From positions 1 to 36,430 of the forward strand of contig JAYPQA010000029.1 of NCBI GenBank assembly GCA_038131695.1: a DNA stretch of 36,430 nt, written 5' to 3'. Position 1 is the first letter of the stretch; every line of letters starts with the position of its first letter. This document shows positions 1-8,553 of the stretch, in pieces. A model generated the notes under the pieces. The model was not told the origin of the DNA and made no database searches. It was given only the letters and a program-made list of their open reading frames with translations. The DNA is from JADHLK01 sp038131695. GTDB taxonomy: Bacteria; Pseudomonadota; Alphaproteobacteria; Puniceispirillales; Puniceispirillaceae. The translations under genes and the position numbers were made by a program.

Positions 1-255
<255 letters not shown>

Positions 256-350
256 TGACCGTCATGAAAGTAGAAACTGGATAGTTTCAAATCATGATTG
301 ATCGTAAGTTTTATTTGGATCATTTTCTTTTTAATTTGTGAGGCTAAATG

Positions 351-474
351 GCCTGGTGTGATTATAGTAGATGTACTCCACTCCGATCCCATTCCGCTAA
401 CTGGGAACGTAGTTTTCCTGCTTGCGCTGCGATGGTACTGCATCTTAAGGTGGGAGAGTAAGACGTTGCCAGGC
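351..474 (+). rRNA. 5S rRNA, copy 1 (AT-richer, divergent)
   Basis: The 5S core motifs are visible: CGATCCCATTCCG at about 383-395 and GATGGTACTGC followed by the GGGAGAGTAAG segment near the 3' end. The terminal helix pairs GCCTGG at 351-356 with CCAGGC at 469-474. The copy is about 124 nt and contains extra bases in the loop B/helix III region relative to the usual CCATTCCGAACTCGG. It differs strongly from the second 5S at 871-988. Ends are set by the terminal helix. Confidence 0.9.
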
Positions 475-501
475 CTTAGCCTCACAAATATTTTAGCATG
501 A

Positions 502-577
<76 letters not shown>

Positions 578-608
578 ATTATTCAATAAAATCAATAAGT
601 TACAAGAT

Positions 609-638
609 CCTCAAAAACGTTGTTTTTGGGGTTTTTTT
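609..638 (+). terminator. Rho-independent terminator after rrn tail 1
   Basis: CCTCAAAAAC at 609-618 pairs with GTTTTTGGGG at 622-631, allowing one T-G pair, around a GTT loop. A run of seven T follows. It sits directly downstream of tRNA-fMet copy 1 and should end the first rrn transcript. Confidence 0.85.
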
Positions 639-687
639 GTGTTTTATAATCAAAAATTAGTACAGAGTGATTAATAAAGTGATTAAT

Positions 688-762
688 GTTCATAGGCCTG
701 ATGTGGAAGCGCAGTAATGCGTGCAGCTAACAGGTACTAATCCCTCGACCGGCTTGACCAGG
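688..762 (+). rRNA. 23S rRNA 3'-terminal fragment, second divergent copy
   Basis: About 70 nt closely match the last part of the 23S gene at 187-255: both share GATGTGGAAGCGCAGTAATG and the GCTAAC..GTACTAAT segment. About 11 of 68 compared positions differ. No other 23S sequence precedes it; the upstream bases (640-687) are AT-rich and unrelated. It looks like the stump of a resident rrn operon whose upstream part was replaced or deleted, followed by its own 5S and tRNA-fMet. Confidence 0.8.
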
Positions 763-870
763 ACAGGCGCAAAGGCACAAGGCCGCCCGTCCCGCTCAAT
801 CGCAATCCCAACCCAATAATCAATAATCTCTGGATGTCTTCTTGCATGGGAAAAAGCATGCGGGCAGGAT

Positions 871-988
871 GACCGGGTGGCTATGGCGCAAGTGCCCCAC
901 CCGACCCCATTCCGAACTCGGCCGTGAAAGCTTGCCGCGCTGATGGTACTTTGTCTTAAGGCACGGGAGAGTAAGTCGCTGCCCGGTC
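871..988 (+). rRNA. 5S rRNA, copy 2 (GC-rich)
   Basis: A canonical 5S rRNA of about 118 nt. GACCGGG at 871-877 pairs with CCCGGTC at 982-988. The core CCATTCCGAACTCGG and the GATGGTACT and GGGAGAGTAAGTCGC segments are present. Its GC content fits the rest of the chromosome better than copy 1. Its sequence and loop lengths differ substantially from copy 1, which is unusual for two 5S genes within 520 bp of each other. Confidence 0.93.
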
Positions 989-1109
989 TTCCCGCCCGCA
1001 TCCTGAACCCCCCTTGCATAAAAACCTGTAAGTGCCTCTTCTTTGGTATATAGCCCGCCAAAAAACAACAATCACTGCCGGGCGGCCCGCCCGATAAAAG
1101 GCATCTTGA

Positions 1110-1188
<79 letters not shown>

Positions 1189-1246
1189 AAATTGTGTCTT
1201 AGAAGTCACTCTATTTTCTCTAACGTTCAAACAACGATCATACTAT

Positions 1247-1278
1247 CCGTTATAGAGAAATTCCGTTATAGAGAAATT
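1247..1278 (+). repeat. Tandem 16-bp direct repeat
   Basis: CCGTTATAGAGAAATT occurs twice in perfect tandem at 1247-1262 and 1263-1278. An imperfect inverted counterpart, CTATTTTCTCTAACG, lies at about 1211-1225, so a stem-loop is possible. It lies between tRNA-fMet copy 2 and the 3' end of the cyclase gene, near the start of the first island. Function unknown. Confidence 0.8.
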
Positions 1279-1314
1279 AGATAGAAATATTGTTAGCATT
1301 ATTTATTACGAGCA

Positions 1315-2272
1315 TCACTGCGCCTCAGGCATTGCTAACCAATTAACAATTTCTTTGAGCGCGGCTATTTCTTCTCTGCTCATTGCGTTAGGATTGATCT
1401 GTAGCGAATAATGCTCACCTTCAAAAATATGTTTCTGTGCCTGAGCATTAGCATCCAGAAGCACATCATAACATCGGACTGGCTTAGAAATCCCTTTCAG
1501 CGTCAGCTCTTTTACCGGATTAAATGCAATCTCATCTTTGACAAGCAAATAGGTATCTTCTGAGACAAGAATAGAGCCTGATGAGGCGGCACTTTCCAGG
1601 CGTGATGCGAGATTAACCGGCGCTCCAATAACGGTATAATCAAGACGGTTGTCACTGCCAAAATTACCAACAGTGCAAAATCCACTATTTATGCCAATAC
1701 GGATTTGCAGATCGTCCTTTAAGCTAAAATTAGCGCCCCAAAAACCTTCTAATTCGCGCATGCGATTTTGCATCTTAATCGCCATATTAATACATTGACG
1801 CGCATCAGTGCTGGCGCCCTTAGTTTCCGGATCACCAAAAAATATCATGATGGCATCACCAACATATTTATCGATAGTGCCCCCGAATTCGATGGCTATA
1901 TTAGACATTTCATTGAGATAAAAATTTAAGGTTGGTGAGTTCTTCGGATTCAATTGCTCAGAGATATCGGTAAAACCAACAATATCAGAAAAAAACATAG
2001 TGAGTTTTTTCGATTGCTTTTCACCTCAACACTTTGCTTTCCGGAAAGATCTGATCATAGATTTGAGGGGAAAGATATTTTGATAATTGACGCGATAAGT
2101 CTTCAAGCTGCTCCGATTTACTTTGCGCTTCTAACTTAGCATCATTGGCAATCTCTTTCTGTTTCTCTAGCTGAGACGACAGTGATTTACGAAGATTAGC
2201 CTCAAGTTTAAGTTTGGCGTTTTCTTTATTTAGGGATTTAATTGTCTCTTGAAGCTGCTCAATCTCGGACAT
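1315..2272 (-). pseudogene. Class III adenylate/guanylate cyclase, frameshifted
   Basis: The downstream part is a nucleotidyl cyclase catalytic domain: FFSDIVGFT with the first metal Asp, YVGDAIMIFFGDP with the second, and a TVIGAPVNLASRLES stretch. It would make cAMP or cGMP from ATP or GTP. The upstream part, starting at an ATG at 2272 with an AAGGA ribosome site, is a coiled coil ending in SKYLSPQIYDQIF, a typical lead-in to this domain. The two parts are in different frames. Expected linker residues (EVKSNRKKLT) can be read only with one base missing near 2027-2032 and one missing in the T run at 2005-2010 (A run on the coding strand). No membrane segment is seen, so a cytoplasmic enzyme is likely. 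AT-rich, island-borne. Either a recent pseudogene or sequence errors. Confidence 0.85.
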
Positions 2273-2451
2273 TACTATTCCTTCATTAAAATATATTAGA
2301 CAATAATTCACCTTCATCTTTTCGGAACCAGTCTATCAAACCTGTTCTCGCTCGAGTCCCGATTAGCTACGATACTCATGATTGCGGTTGATGTTAAGTA
2401 ATCAATATGTCATGAGTTACATAGTAAATTAGTAATCAGTATGGGTTCAGA

Positions 2452-2907
2452 ATGAAACATCAAGGTGGGTGCCATTGCGGTCAGTTTACTTTCCAAACCG
2501 AACTTGAGCCTATGCTAGTAGTTCAGTGTAACTGCTCTAATTGTCGCAAAATGACGGGCAGCATAAACCTTGGGTGCCTCTATGCCGCAACCGAAATCGA
2601 AACAAGCGGTGAGACCAATAGTTATGAGTTTACTGGCGGTAGTGGCTATATCAACACAGCACATTTCTGCACAAATTGTTATGTTCGGGTCATGATGCAA
2701 CCCGCTAAAGAAGTCATGGAAGGCATGGTTGGACTGCCTCTCGGCACTTTTTGAGAATGCCAAAGCATTTCTCCAAAGATTCAAATATGGACAAGTGAGA
2801 AACTCGACTTTCTGACAAAACCTGACAGTGGCGTTGAAGAATCTTTTGAAGATAGCGGTATTCCTGAACGATTAATGGCTGTCCTGGCTAATATGGAGGA
2901 TCGATAG
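2452..2907 (+). pseudogene. GFA/CENP-V family protein, interrupted
   Basis: The N-terminal 100 residues carry the zinc-binding pattern of the glutathione-dependent formaldehyde-activating (GFA) family: GGCHCGQF at about 6-13, CNCSNCRK at 26-33 and FCTNC near 71-75. The frame stops at a TGA at 2752-2754 just after GLPLGTF. The same frame then continues without a stop to 2907 with a convincing C terminus (PKIQIWTSEKLDF, then FEDSGIPERLMAVL). Reading the gap as ENAKAFL requires one indel in the T run at 2748-2752 and a compensating one near 2770-2775. The full product would be about 151 aa, normal for the family. The substrate is unknown; few members are true formaldehyde enzymes. Confidence 0.8.
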
Positions 2908-2986
2908 TAAAGTTTTGTAATACTTTATCGATAATTTTTGTTTATTATTATTAATTTATACTAGAATTTAATTGACCAAAATTTTT

Positions 2987-3085
2987 ATGAAACTTTCTGT
3001 TCACGGTAGCTGTGGCTCTATACCGACACGATCAAATTACACGGTAAAGCATGGTGGTAATACATCATGCAAACCAACCTCTTAA
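2987..3085 (+). pseudogene. Metallo-beta-lactamase-fold hydrolase, 5' remnant
   Basis: An ATG at 2987 opens a 32-residue frame beginning MKLSVHGSCGSIPT and continuing to HGGNTSC. This is the characteristic N terminus of a family of MBL-fold metallo-hydrolases (GSRGSIPTP....YGGNTSC). The match stops at NTSC and the frame ends at a TAA at 3083, six bases before the tRNA-fMet 3' repeat begins. The remaining ~220 codons, with the HxHxDH motif, are absent. The gene was truncated at or near the recombination junction. The region upstream is very AT-rich. Confidence 0.7.
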
Positions 3086-3090
3086 TGGTA

Positions 3091-3129
3091 GGGTCTTGAA
3101 CAAATCCTGCCCCCGCAACCAATTTCAAT
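3091..3129 (+). repeat. tRNA-fMet 3'-end repeat (putative att site), copy A
   Basis: A 39-bp sequence, GGGTCTTGAACAAAT.. through CCCCCGCAACCAATTTCAAT, contains the last 21 nt of tRNA-fMet copy 2 including CCA. It recurs at 4637-4675 with one mismatch. The upstream half of a tRNA is missing, so it cannot be a functional tRNA. This is the pattern left by tRNA-targeted integration (attR-like). Confidence 0.8.
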
Positions 3130-3144
3130 ATATCAGACATATAG

Positions 3145-3171
3145 CCGCCTTAGATTTGAGGCGGTTTTTTT
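3145..3171 (+). terminator. Rho-independent terminator after att-like copy A
   Basis: CCGCCT at 3145-3150 and AGGCGG at 3159-3164 form a six-pair stem with loop TAGATTTG, followed by seven T. It lies 24 bp after a tRNA-fMet 3' end, where an rrn terminator is expected, so it may be the original terminator of rrn tail 2 displaced by the insertion. Confidence 0.85.
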
Positions 3172-3496
3172 GTGTCTTGAATGATTGTCGCGTTCAATAT
3201 TGGGAAAATTGTTCCGGTAATGCCGGGTTGATTGCGTTCCTGCCAGCCCAACCTGGTTTGTCATGTGCCGCGCCTGTTGCAATCGCGGCAACCGGCCTGC
3301 GTTACAATGTCAAGCCAGCACAAACAGCCATGTTAAGCACAGGGCAAAATGATTAAAACCCATCAAACACCTTTATTGATGTATCTTCCTTGATCGGTAG
3401 CATTTGCAGGTCCGGATCCTCGGTTGGAGTCAGACAGAACGCCGCTGAATGAACAGGCTGAATGAACAGGCCGCTATTTCTGGAGGAGTGATGCAG
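3172..3496. other. Intergenic stretch, no gene recognised; 13-bp tandem repeat
   Basis: No open frame here has a recognisable product or a credible ribosome site. CTGAATGAACAGG is repeated in tandem at 3445-3457 and 3458-3470, just upstream of the PanB-like gene. A GGAGGA Shine-Dalgarno site at 3482-3487 fits the start at 3497. Confidence 0.6.
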
Positions 3497-4320
3497 ATGA
3501 ACACAGATACCAAGCCGATTTACACCTGGGATGCGAAGCCGTCGCGCCGCAACCTGACAGCCGCCGATATTCGGGCCTGTAAAGGTGTGCGCAAATTGAC
3601 GCAGACGACCGCGAACACCGTCGAGGAGGCGGCGGCAGCGGCAGAGTCCAGGATCGACATGCTCATTTGCGGCGCCGTGTGGAGCTTGTGCGCCAGGGTG
3701 CACCACATCATTTCCTGACAGCGGCATTGACGATCCCGGATTACCCGACAGACGAGGATATTCTTCGTGGGGCTCTGACGGCACTGAAGAACGGGGCGGA
3801 TTCGGTGATGACGGCGCGCCGACTCGCCGTCGTCGAAATGCTGGCGAATGAAGACATCCCAGTAATGGGACATCTTGGACTGGTGCCGCGGAAATCGACT
3901 TGGCGCGGCGGCCTTCGCGCTGTGGGCCGTACTGCAGACGAGGCGCTAGCACTGATGCAGGATTTCCGCGATTTGGAAAATGCCGGGGCATTCTCTGTCG
4001 AGGCTGAGGTAATTCCCGCCGAAGTCATGGCAGCCATAAGCCCGCGCACCGGGCTGATCACCGTGTCGCTCGGCTCGGGCCCCGGCGGCGACGTCATGTA
4101 TCTGTTCCAGAATGACATTTGTGGCGAAAATCCGCTGCCACGACACTCTCGTGCCTTTGGCGACCTTGCCGCGCTGGCCGAACGGATGGCGCGGGAACGC
4201 CGCGCCGCGCTAACCGCCTTCCGCGATGCATCGCTTGACGGCAGTTTCCCTGGACCAGCTGAGAATGCACGAATTCCCACCGAGGAACTTGAGGCTTTTC
4301 TGGCCGCACTGGACAGGTAA
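3497..4320 (+). pseudogene. PanB-like 3-methyl-2-oxobutanoate hydroxymethyltransferase family, frameshifted
   Basis: The first ~60 codons (PIYTWDAKPSRRNLTAADI, then RKLTQTTANTVEEAAAA) and a second frame from about 3680 to 4320 together form one PanB-family TIM-barrel protein of about 273 aa. Recognisable elements are IPVMGHLGLVPRKSTWRGG, the FSVEAEVIPAEVM segment with the position of the catalytic Glu, and ITVSLGSGPGGDV. PanB adds a hydroxymethyl group to 2-oxoisovalerate in pantothenate synthesis. This branch is divergent, so another aldolase-type substrate is possible. The frames meet at about 3677, where one base is missing near GCCGTGTGGAG. ATG 3497 is chosen over 3491 because its spacing to GGAGGA is normal. 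The gene is flanked by the two tRNA-fMet repeats. Confidence 0.75.
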
Positions 4321-4674
4321 GGTCAGTCTCAGGATGACAACATGACAGACTATTTGACGCGTTTGGAGCCAGACCAGTAACGATCCGGCTTGCCATCGAT
4401 ATCTGAGGCTCGCGGCTTGCGGCTCGTGAACTGTGGAATATTAGTCTGTAATTAGCTTCCACCCACCTCGAAGGGCCAATCAGTTTGCGGTTTAATCACA
4501 CCTCATAAGCGGGGTGATAGTTATGCTGAAAAAAAGACAATGTGGCCATGCTGCAATGGCACCGGCCCTTGAAGCGCTGCAGGCAATGGCGGTTGCAAGC
4601 CCGTGCAACAAATTCACACCCAAAGACTAATCTTGTGGGTCTTGAACAAATGCTGCCCCCGCAACCAATTTCAA
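4321..4674. other. Intergenic stretch with a 35-codon frame; no recognised gene
   Basis: This is the tail of the second island. The only start-to-stop frame of note runs from ATG 4523 to TAA 4630 (35 aa, starting MLKKRQCGHAAMAP). It has no recognisable domain or strong ribosome site and may be a remnant. The stretch ends in the second tRNA-fMet repeat. Confidence 0.45.
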
Positions 4675-4675
4675 T
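4637..4675 (+). repeat. tRNA-fMet 3'-end repeat (putative att site), copy B
   Basis: The second copy of the 39-bp repeat differs from 3091-3129 only by C to G at 4652. Resident sequence resumes immediately after it with the 3' end of the HupE-like gene. With tRNA-fMet copy 2 and repeat A it frames segments 1187-3090 and 3130-4636 as two tandem insertions. Confidence 0.8.
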
Positions 4676-5804
4676 TACAGAAATACCCGTTCAATAAACC
4701 AATAGATCCCGGTCAGCGCGATGAGGGATGAGGCGGCTATTTTTATCCGGTTTGCCAGCCTGTTTTTGCTGCCAAGCATCAAGCCGAGCAGGATCAAAGG
4801 AAGCAAAACAAATAATTGTCCCAGCTCCACGCCAATGTTAAAGGCGAGCAGACTCACGATAAAAGCTGAGGCTTCAAGGCCAACCTCACCCAGCACAAAG
4901 GCAAATCCAGCCCGTGTAACAAGCCAAAACAAAAGACCACTGCCAATCGCGAAAACCCTATTTTCGGGCGGTAGATATTTTCGATTCCTATCCAGGCAAT
5001 GGATAACGCTATCAAAGGTTCAACGATTGAGGCCGGAACCGAAATCAGTTTCAGAGTTGCCAGAGCCAGAGTCACGCTGTGGGCGACAGTGAAGGCCGTT
5101 ACTTGGAGGAGCAGAGGGCGAAAATAAGGCGAGAAAAAATAGAGCCCAATGATAAATACAATATGGTCGAGCCCTTTTGGAATGATGTGCGTTATGCCAA
5201 CTTCCAGATAATGCGACAATGTTGACAGCCAGGGCCGGCTGATCCCGCCTTTATGGGAAATGGGGGCCGTCACACTGCCTGCCGACAGAAATTCAGAATA
5301 CAGATCTGGCCCGGCTATTGCGGGATCAGTTTGCCGAATGATAAATGCCCCCAAATCACGAGCCAGCGACACTGTAACAGGCTGGCTGTCTTCTGGAAGG
5401 TCGGCCCGCAATGTGACAGAAGTGTTTCGTGGCAAGGCTATATCTTCGGCCTCAGTTTTAATATCCAAAATCCTCAAAGCGAGGGGCTGGCCGGCCGAGC
5501 GAAGTATAATTTTATCCAGCAGTTCAGCCTCGCGTGCACGGATTTTTTCTGCCAGCTCAATCGGTGGCAATTCTCTATAGCTGTCATAGACATCTGCCTG
5601 ATCGCTGCCGTTCGTATCAGCTATTATGCTGGCATCAATATCAGACAGAAAGACCTCAGCATTAAATTGCATGGAGAGCTGGGCCTGGTCGCTTCCAACC
5701 GTTATATCAATTATGGTCGGGTTGATTTCATGGGCCTGAAGGGAGGGCAGAAAACATAAAAAATAAAGAAAAAGGGCAAGCCGTATCATTGAAGGAGTTT
5801 TCAT
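4675..5804 (-). pseudogene. HupE/UreJ-like membrane protein, one frameshift
   Basis: A signal peptide (about residues 1-24, cut near LQAHE) is followed by a periplasmic domain, then a multi-helix region with the family signature GITHIIPKGLDHIVFIIGLY and FTVAHSVTLALATL. These are the histidine-rich helices of HupE/UreJ proteins, linked to nickel or cobalt entry. At FGLLHGL the frame breaks. The continuation GFAFVLGEVGLEASAF to the end at 4675 is in another frame and becomes contiguous if one G (C on the + strand) is added to the pair at about 4906-4907. Total length would be about 376 aa, normal for the two-domain version. It is divergent from a DUF4198 gene, the common partner. A single homopolymer indel makes sequence error likely. 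Confidence 0.85.
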
Positions 5805-5893
5805 TGCTGGATAATTTCTTTTTGTCTGTCTCTGGCTGGTAAGTTGGTTTTTTGATTATTTATAGGGCATAAGCGGTGCTGGTTGGAGAAAAA
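5805..5893. promoter_or_regulatory. Divergent promoter region of the hupE-like/DUF4198 pair
   Basis: Only 89 bp separate the two divergent starts, so both promoters and any shared operator must lie here. It is AT-rich (TTGGTTTTTTGATTATTTAT near 5844-5863). I cannot identify a specific metal-responsive operator by eye. Confidence 0.4.
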
Positions 5894-6805
5894 ATGAGAA
5901 AAATGAGAAAAATTAGAAAGTTGGCAGCAAGCTGGTGCCTGTCTTTCCTGTTCCTTATGGCACAGGCGGGCAATGCAGGGGCCCATGAATTCTGGCTTTA
6001 TCCGAATGCCTGGTTACTCGAAAAAGATCAGGAATTGCGTGTTGATCTGCGGGTCGGCACGGAATTTAACGGCTATCAAAAAATTTATCTGCCAGATCAC
6101 ATAAGGCGCTTTGATTTGACCGGCCCAAACAGCCAAACGCCGTTTAAGGGCCGGTTAGGTGACCGGCCAGCTGGAAAAATCATCCCTAAAGAGGCGGGTC
6201 TGCATATCATCGCCCATGTAACCGGCTTTAGTTCGCTTACCTATGAAACTCTGGACAAGTTTCAGGCCTTTGCGTCGGAAAAAGGCTATCCTGATGCCGT
6301 TTTTAAGCATCGCGCGCGTAGGCTGGCTGAGCAGAATTTCAGTGAAGATTATCGTCGGTTTGCCAAGAGCCTGGTCGCTGTAAATACAGCTGCCGGGCAA
6401 GACCGGGTGTTAGGGTTGGAGGTGGAAATAACAGCTTTGCAAAACCCGTTTGTAATGCAAGGTGACCTCCTGGAGTTGCGCCTTGACCGGGATGGCAGGC
6501 CCTGGAGCCATGTTCAGGTGACAGTGCTTGCGCGCAGCCTTGAGCCGGAACCGGGCACAACCACCAAAACAAACACCAAAACAACCCCTGGCACAACCGT
6601 CAGCACAACCCGCTATCGCACTGATGAGGATGGCCGCATCAAAATACGCACCGCACTGGGGCATGAATATCTGGTTGATGCGGTGAGCCTTGATCCAATA
6701 GACCCGCAAGAGTCCAACTCCGGTGTGGTCTGGTTGTCAAGATGGGCTTCGCTTACTTTTGCTCGCCCGGCTTTTGCTCGCCCGAAAAACAAGAAAGCCT
6801 ATTAG
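5894..6805 (+). CDS. DUF4198 (NikM-like) periplasmic protein
   Basis: The N terminus is a signal peptide with a lysine/arginine-rich head (MRKMRKIRKL), a hydrophobic core and cleavage near AGAHEF. The mature start HEFWLYPNAWLL is the hallmark of DUF4198 proteins, which are periplasmic or outer-face partners of nickel and cobalt uptake systems. The mature part is mostly beta-sandwich-like. A low-complexity Thr-rich linker (TTTKTNTKTT, about residues 220-240) precedes a C-terminal segment with TRYRTDEDGRIKIRT. ATG 5894 is chosen over 5876 because GGAG at 5885-5888 precedes it at normal spacing. Divergent to the HupE-like gene, suggesting joint metal acquisition. The transported metal is inferred, not shown. 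Confidence 0.75.
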   Translation: MRKMRKIRKLAASWCLSFLFLMAQAGNAGAHEFWLYPNAWLLEKDQELRVDLRVGTEFNGYQKIYLPDHIRRFDLTGPNSQTPFKGRLGDRPAGKIIPKEAGLHIIAHVTGFSSLTYETLDKFQAFASEKGYPDAVFKHRARRLAEQNFSEDYRRFAKSLVAVNTAAGQDRVLGLEVEITALQNPFVMQGDLLELRLDRDGRPWSHVQVTVLARSLEPEPGTTTKTNTKTTPGTTVSTTRYRTDEDGRIKIRTALGHEYLVDAVSLDPIDPQESNSGVVWLSRWASLTFARPAFARPKNKKAY

Positions 6806-7000
6806 ACGGCCCCACTGCTTTCCTTGACGATAGCTTTAACGGATCCCACGCGGCCCCCAGCCCGTCCGGCGACTGGCTGGCTCATGCTGATTTTGCATGA
6901 CCGGCGCGCGGATTCAAGGCATAGTCAAGAAAGGAGGCCCCGCTGAAAAAGGGGTGTGTCCTGATTGGGCCTGTTTTGCATATCAGGGGGAGGCAGCAAG

Positions 7001-7786
7001 ATGGCAGAAAAAGACAGCCCGGCCGCGGGCACGCCGCAATTTGACTATGCCTATCATCTGCAGCTGGATCAGCTGCTGACATCCTTGCGGCAAATCACCC
7101 CGCACCCGGAAGAGCATCTGTTTCTCACCGTGCATCATGTGATGGAATTATGGTTCAAGCATCTGATCTTTGATCTGGAGCGCATTGTGCCCTTGCTGGA
7201 TGCCGACAGGCTGGCTGAGGCAAATTGGCTGCTGGCCCGTATCGGCAAGATTCTGTCGCTGGCAGAGGCCCATTGGCCGGTTCTGGAGACCATGACAGCA
7301 GCTGATTTTGCCGAATTCCGCCATCATCTGACCGGTGCGTCGGGGATGCAGTCACGCCAGTTCCGCCAGGTTGAGGTGATGGTCGGCCTGCACCAGACTG
7401 CCGGAGACGACTATTGCAAGCGCACCCGCCAGCTCTGGCCCGGCATGATAGAGGCGCATCCCCGCAGCTTGCGCGATGCGTTTTTTGCCGTCTTTGAGCG
7501 CGCCAATCTCTCGCTGCTGGAGGTTTATAAAAACCGCTGGCAGCAGCATGAGCTGTTTCAGCTGGCTGAAAATGCCTTTGAGATTGACCGCGCCTTCCAG
7601 TCCTGGCGGCATCGGCATATTTTGATGGTCAGGCGGCAGATCGGTATCCGGGCGCGAGGCACGGGCGGCACTTTTTTCAAGGATTATCTGGCCAGCACCA
7701 CCCATTATTATTTCTTTCCCGAATTATTCGAATTCCGCAACCAGCTGACTGAGGATGCGGGCGGCGATGTGATGCAGGGTGACTAG
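7001..7786 (+). CDS. kynA: Tryptophan 2,3-dioxygenase
   Basis: A 261-residue heme enzyme that opens the indole ring of L-tryptophan to N-formylkynurenine, the first step of the kynurenine pathway. Visible family features are EEHLFLTVHHVMELWFKH at about 38-54, RQFRQVEVMVG near 125-135, WRHRHILMVRR at 202-212 containing the probable heme-ligand His, and the substrate-loop motif GTGGT at 220-224. Length is normal for bacterial enzymes. ATG 7001 is preceded by GGAGG at 6989-6993. An alpha/beta hydrolase gene follows 35 bp downstream on the same strand, so they may be co-transcribed. No kynureninase or classical kynurenine formamidase gene is in the window. Confidence 0.93.
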   Translation: MAEKDSPAAGTPQFDYAYHLQLDQLLTSLRQITPHPEEHLFLTVHHVMELWFKHLIFDLERIVPLLDADRLAEANWLLARIGKILSLAEAHWPVLETMTAADFAEFRHHLTGASGMQSRQFRQVEVMVGLHQTAGDDYCKRTRQLWPGMIEAHPRSLRDAFFAVFERANLSLLEVYKNRWQQHELFQLAENAFEIDRAFQSWRHRHILMVRRQIGIRARGTGGTFFKDYLASTTHYYFFPELFEFRNQLTEDAGGDVMQGD

Positions 7787-7821
7787 CCGGTTTCCGGCAG
7801 CGGATCGGCGAGGGGGGGGCG

Positions 7822-8526
7822 ATGACTGATTTTGTGCTTGTGCATGGCGGCTGGCATGGCGGCTGGTGCTGGCAGCCGCTGAAAGATTTGCTGCGGTCCA
7901 GGGGACACCGGGTGTTTGCGCCGACGCTGACCGGTTTGGCAGAACGCAGCCATCTGATTGACTGTGTGCGCGGGCCCGACACCCATGTTGGCGATATTCT
8001 GCAGCTTCTGGAATTTGAGGACTTGTACGATATTACCCTGGTCGGCCATTCCTATGGCGGCACGATTATCACCGCAGTGGCCTCTTTTGTGCCGCAGCGG
8101 ATTGCAAGGCTGGTCTATCTGGATGCGATGGTCCCGGAAAAATCCAACCAAAGCCCGACCTCCATGTCGAACAAGGAACGCGCTGCCGAGATAGAGGCGG
8201 CCAGACGGGCAGATGGCCATATTGAGCCGACCGGCTTTGAGCGCTGGGTATCAGCAGAGCGCATTGAATTTGTAAAATCGCGCACCACCCCGCAGCCGGG
8301 CAGCTGTTTTGGCAAGGGGGTTCAGCTGGGCGGCCGCCAGCAGGAAATAGCCCAAAGGGACTATATCATCTGCACCCGCCATCGCCCGTCACCCTTTTGG
8401 CAATTTTATGAAAAATACCGGCAAGACCCTGGCTGGCAGTGCCATGAGCTGGATTGCCTGCATGATGCGATGCTTGAGGAACCTGAGGCGCTGGCCGCTC
8501 TTCTGGAGGCAAGGCCGGGCCAATGA
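7822..8526 (+). CDS. Alpha/beta-fold hydrolase (EstC/pyrethroid-hydrolase-like)
   Basis: A compact 234-aa alpha/beta hydrolase of the branch that includes plant esterases and hydroxynitrile lyases. It has the oxyanion segment VHGGWHGGWCW (7-17), the nucleophile elbow GHSYGG with Ser77 at 75-80, and a C-terminal HDAM with His214 as the likely catalytic His. No signal peptide. It follows kynA by 35 bp with a G-rich ribosome site. An attractive inference is hydrolysis of N-formylkynurenine, filling the missing formamidase step, but the family is broad and the sequence alone does not show the substrate. Confidence 0.85.
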   Translation: MTDFVLVHGGWHGGWCWQPLKDLLRSRGHRVFAPTLTGLAERSHLIDCVRGPDTHVGDILQLLEFEDLYDITLVGHSYGGTIITAVASFVPQRIARLVYLDAMVPEKSNQSPTSMSNKERAAEIEAARRADGHIEPTGFERWVSAERIEFVKSRTTPQPGSCFGKGVQLGGRQQEIAQRDYIICTRHRPSPFWQFYEKYRQDPGWQCHELDCLHDAMLEEPEALAALLEARPGQ

Positions 8527-8553
8527 GAGGCCAGCCCCTGGCCGGGTGAGCCC

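Noticed and set aside
3051..3356. A 101-codon plus-strand frame
   Set aside because: It crosses the tRNA-fMet repeat and a terminator and has no domain or ribosome site.
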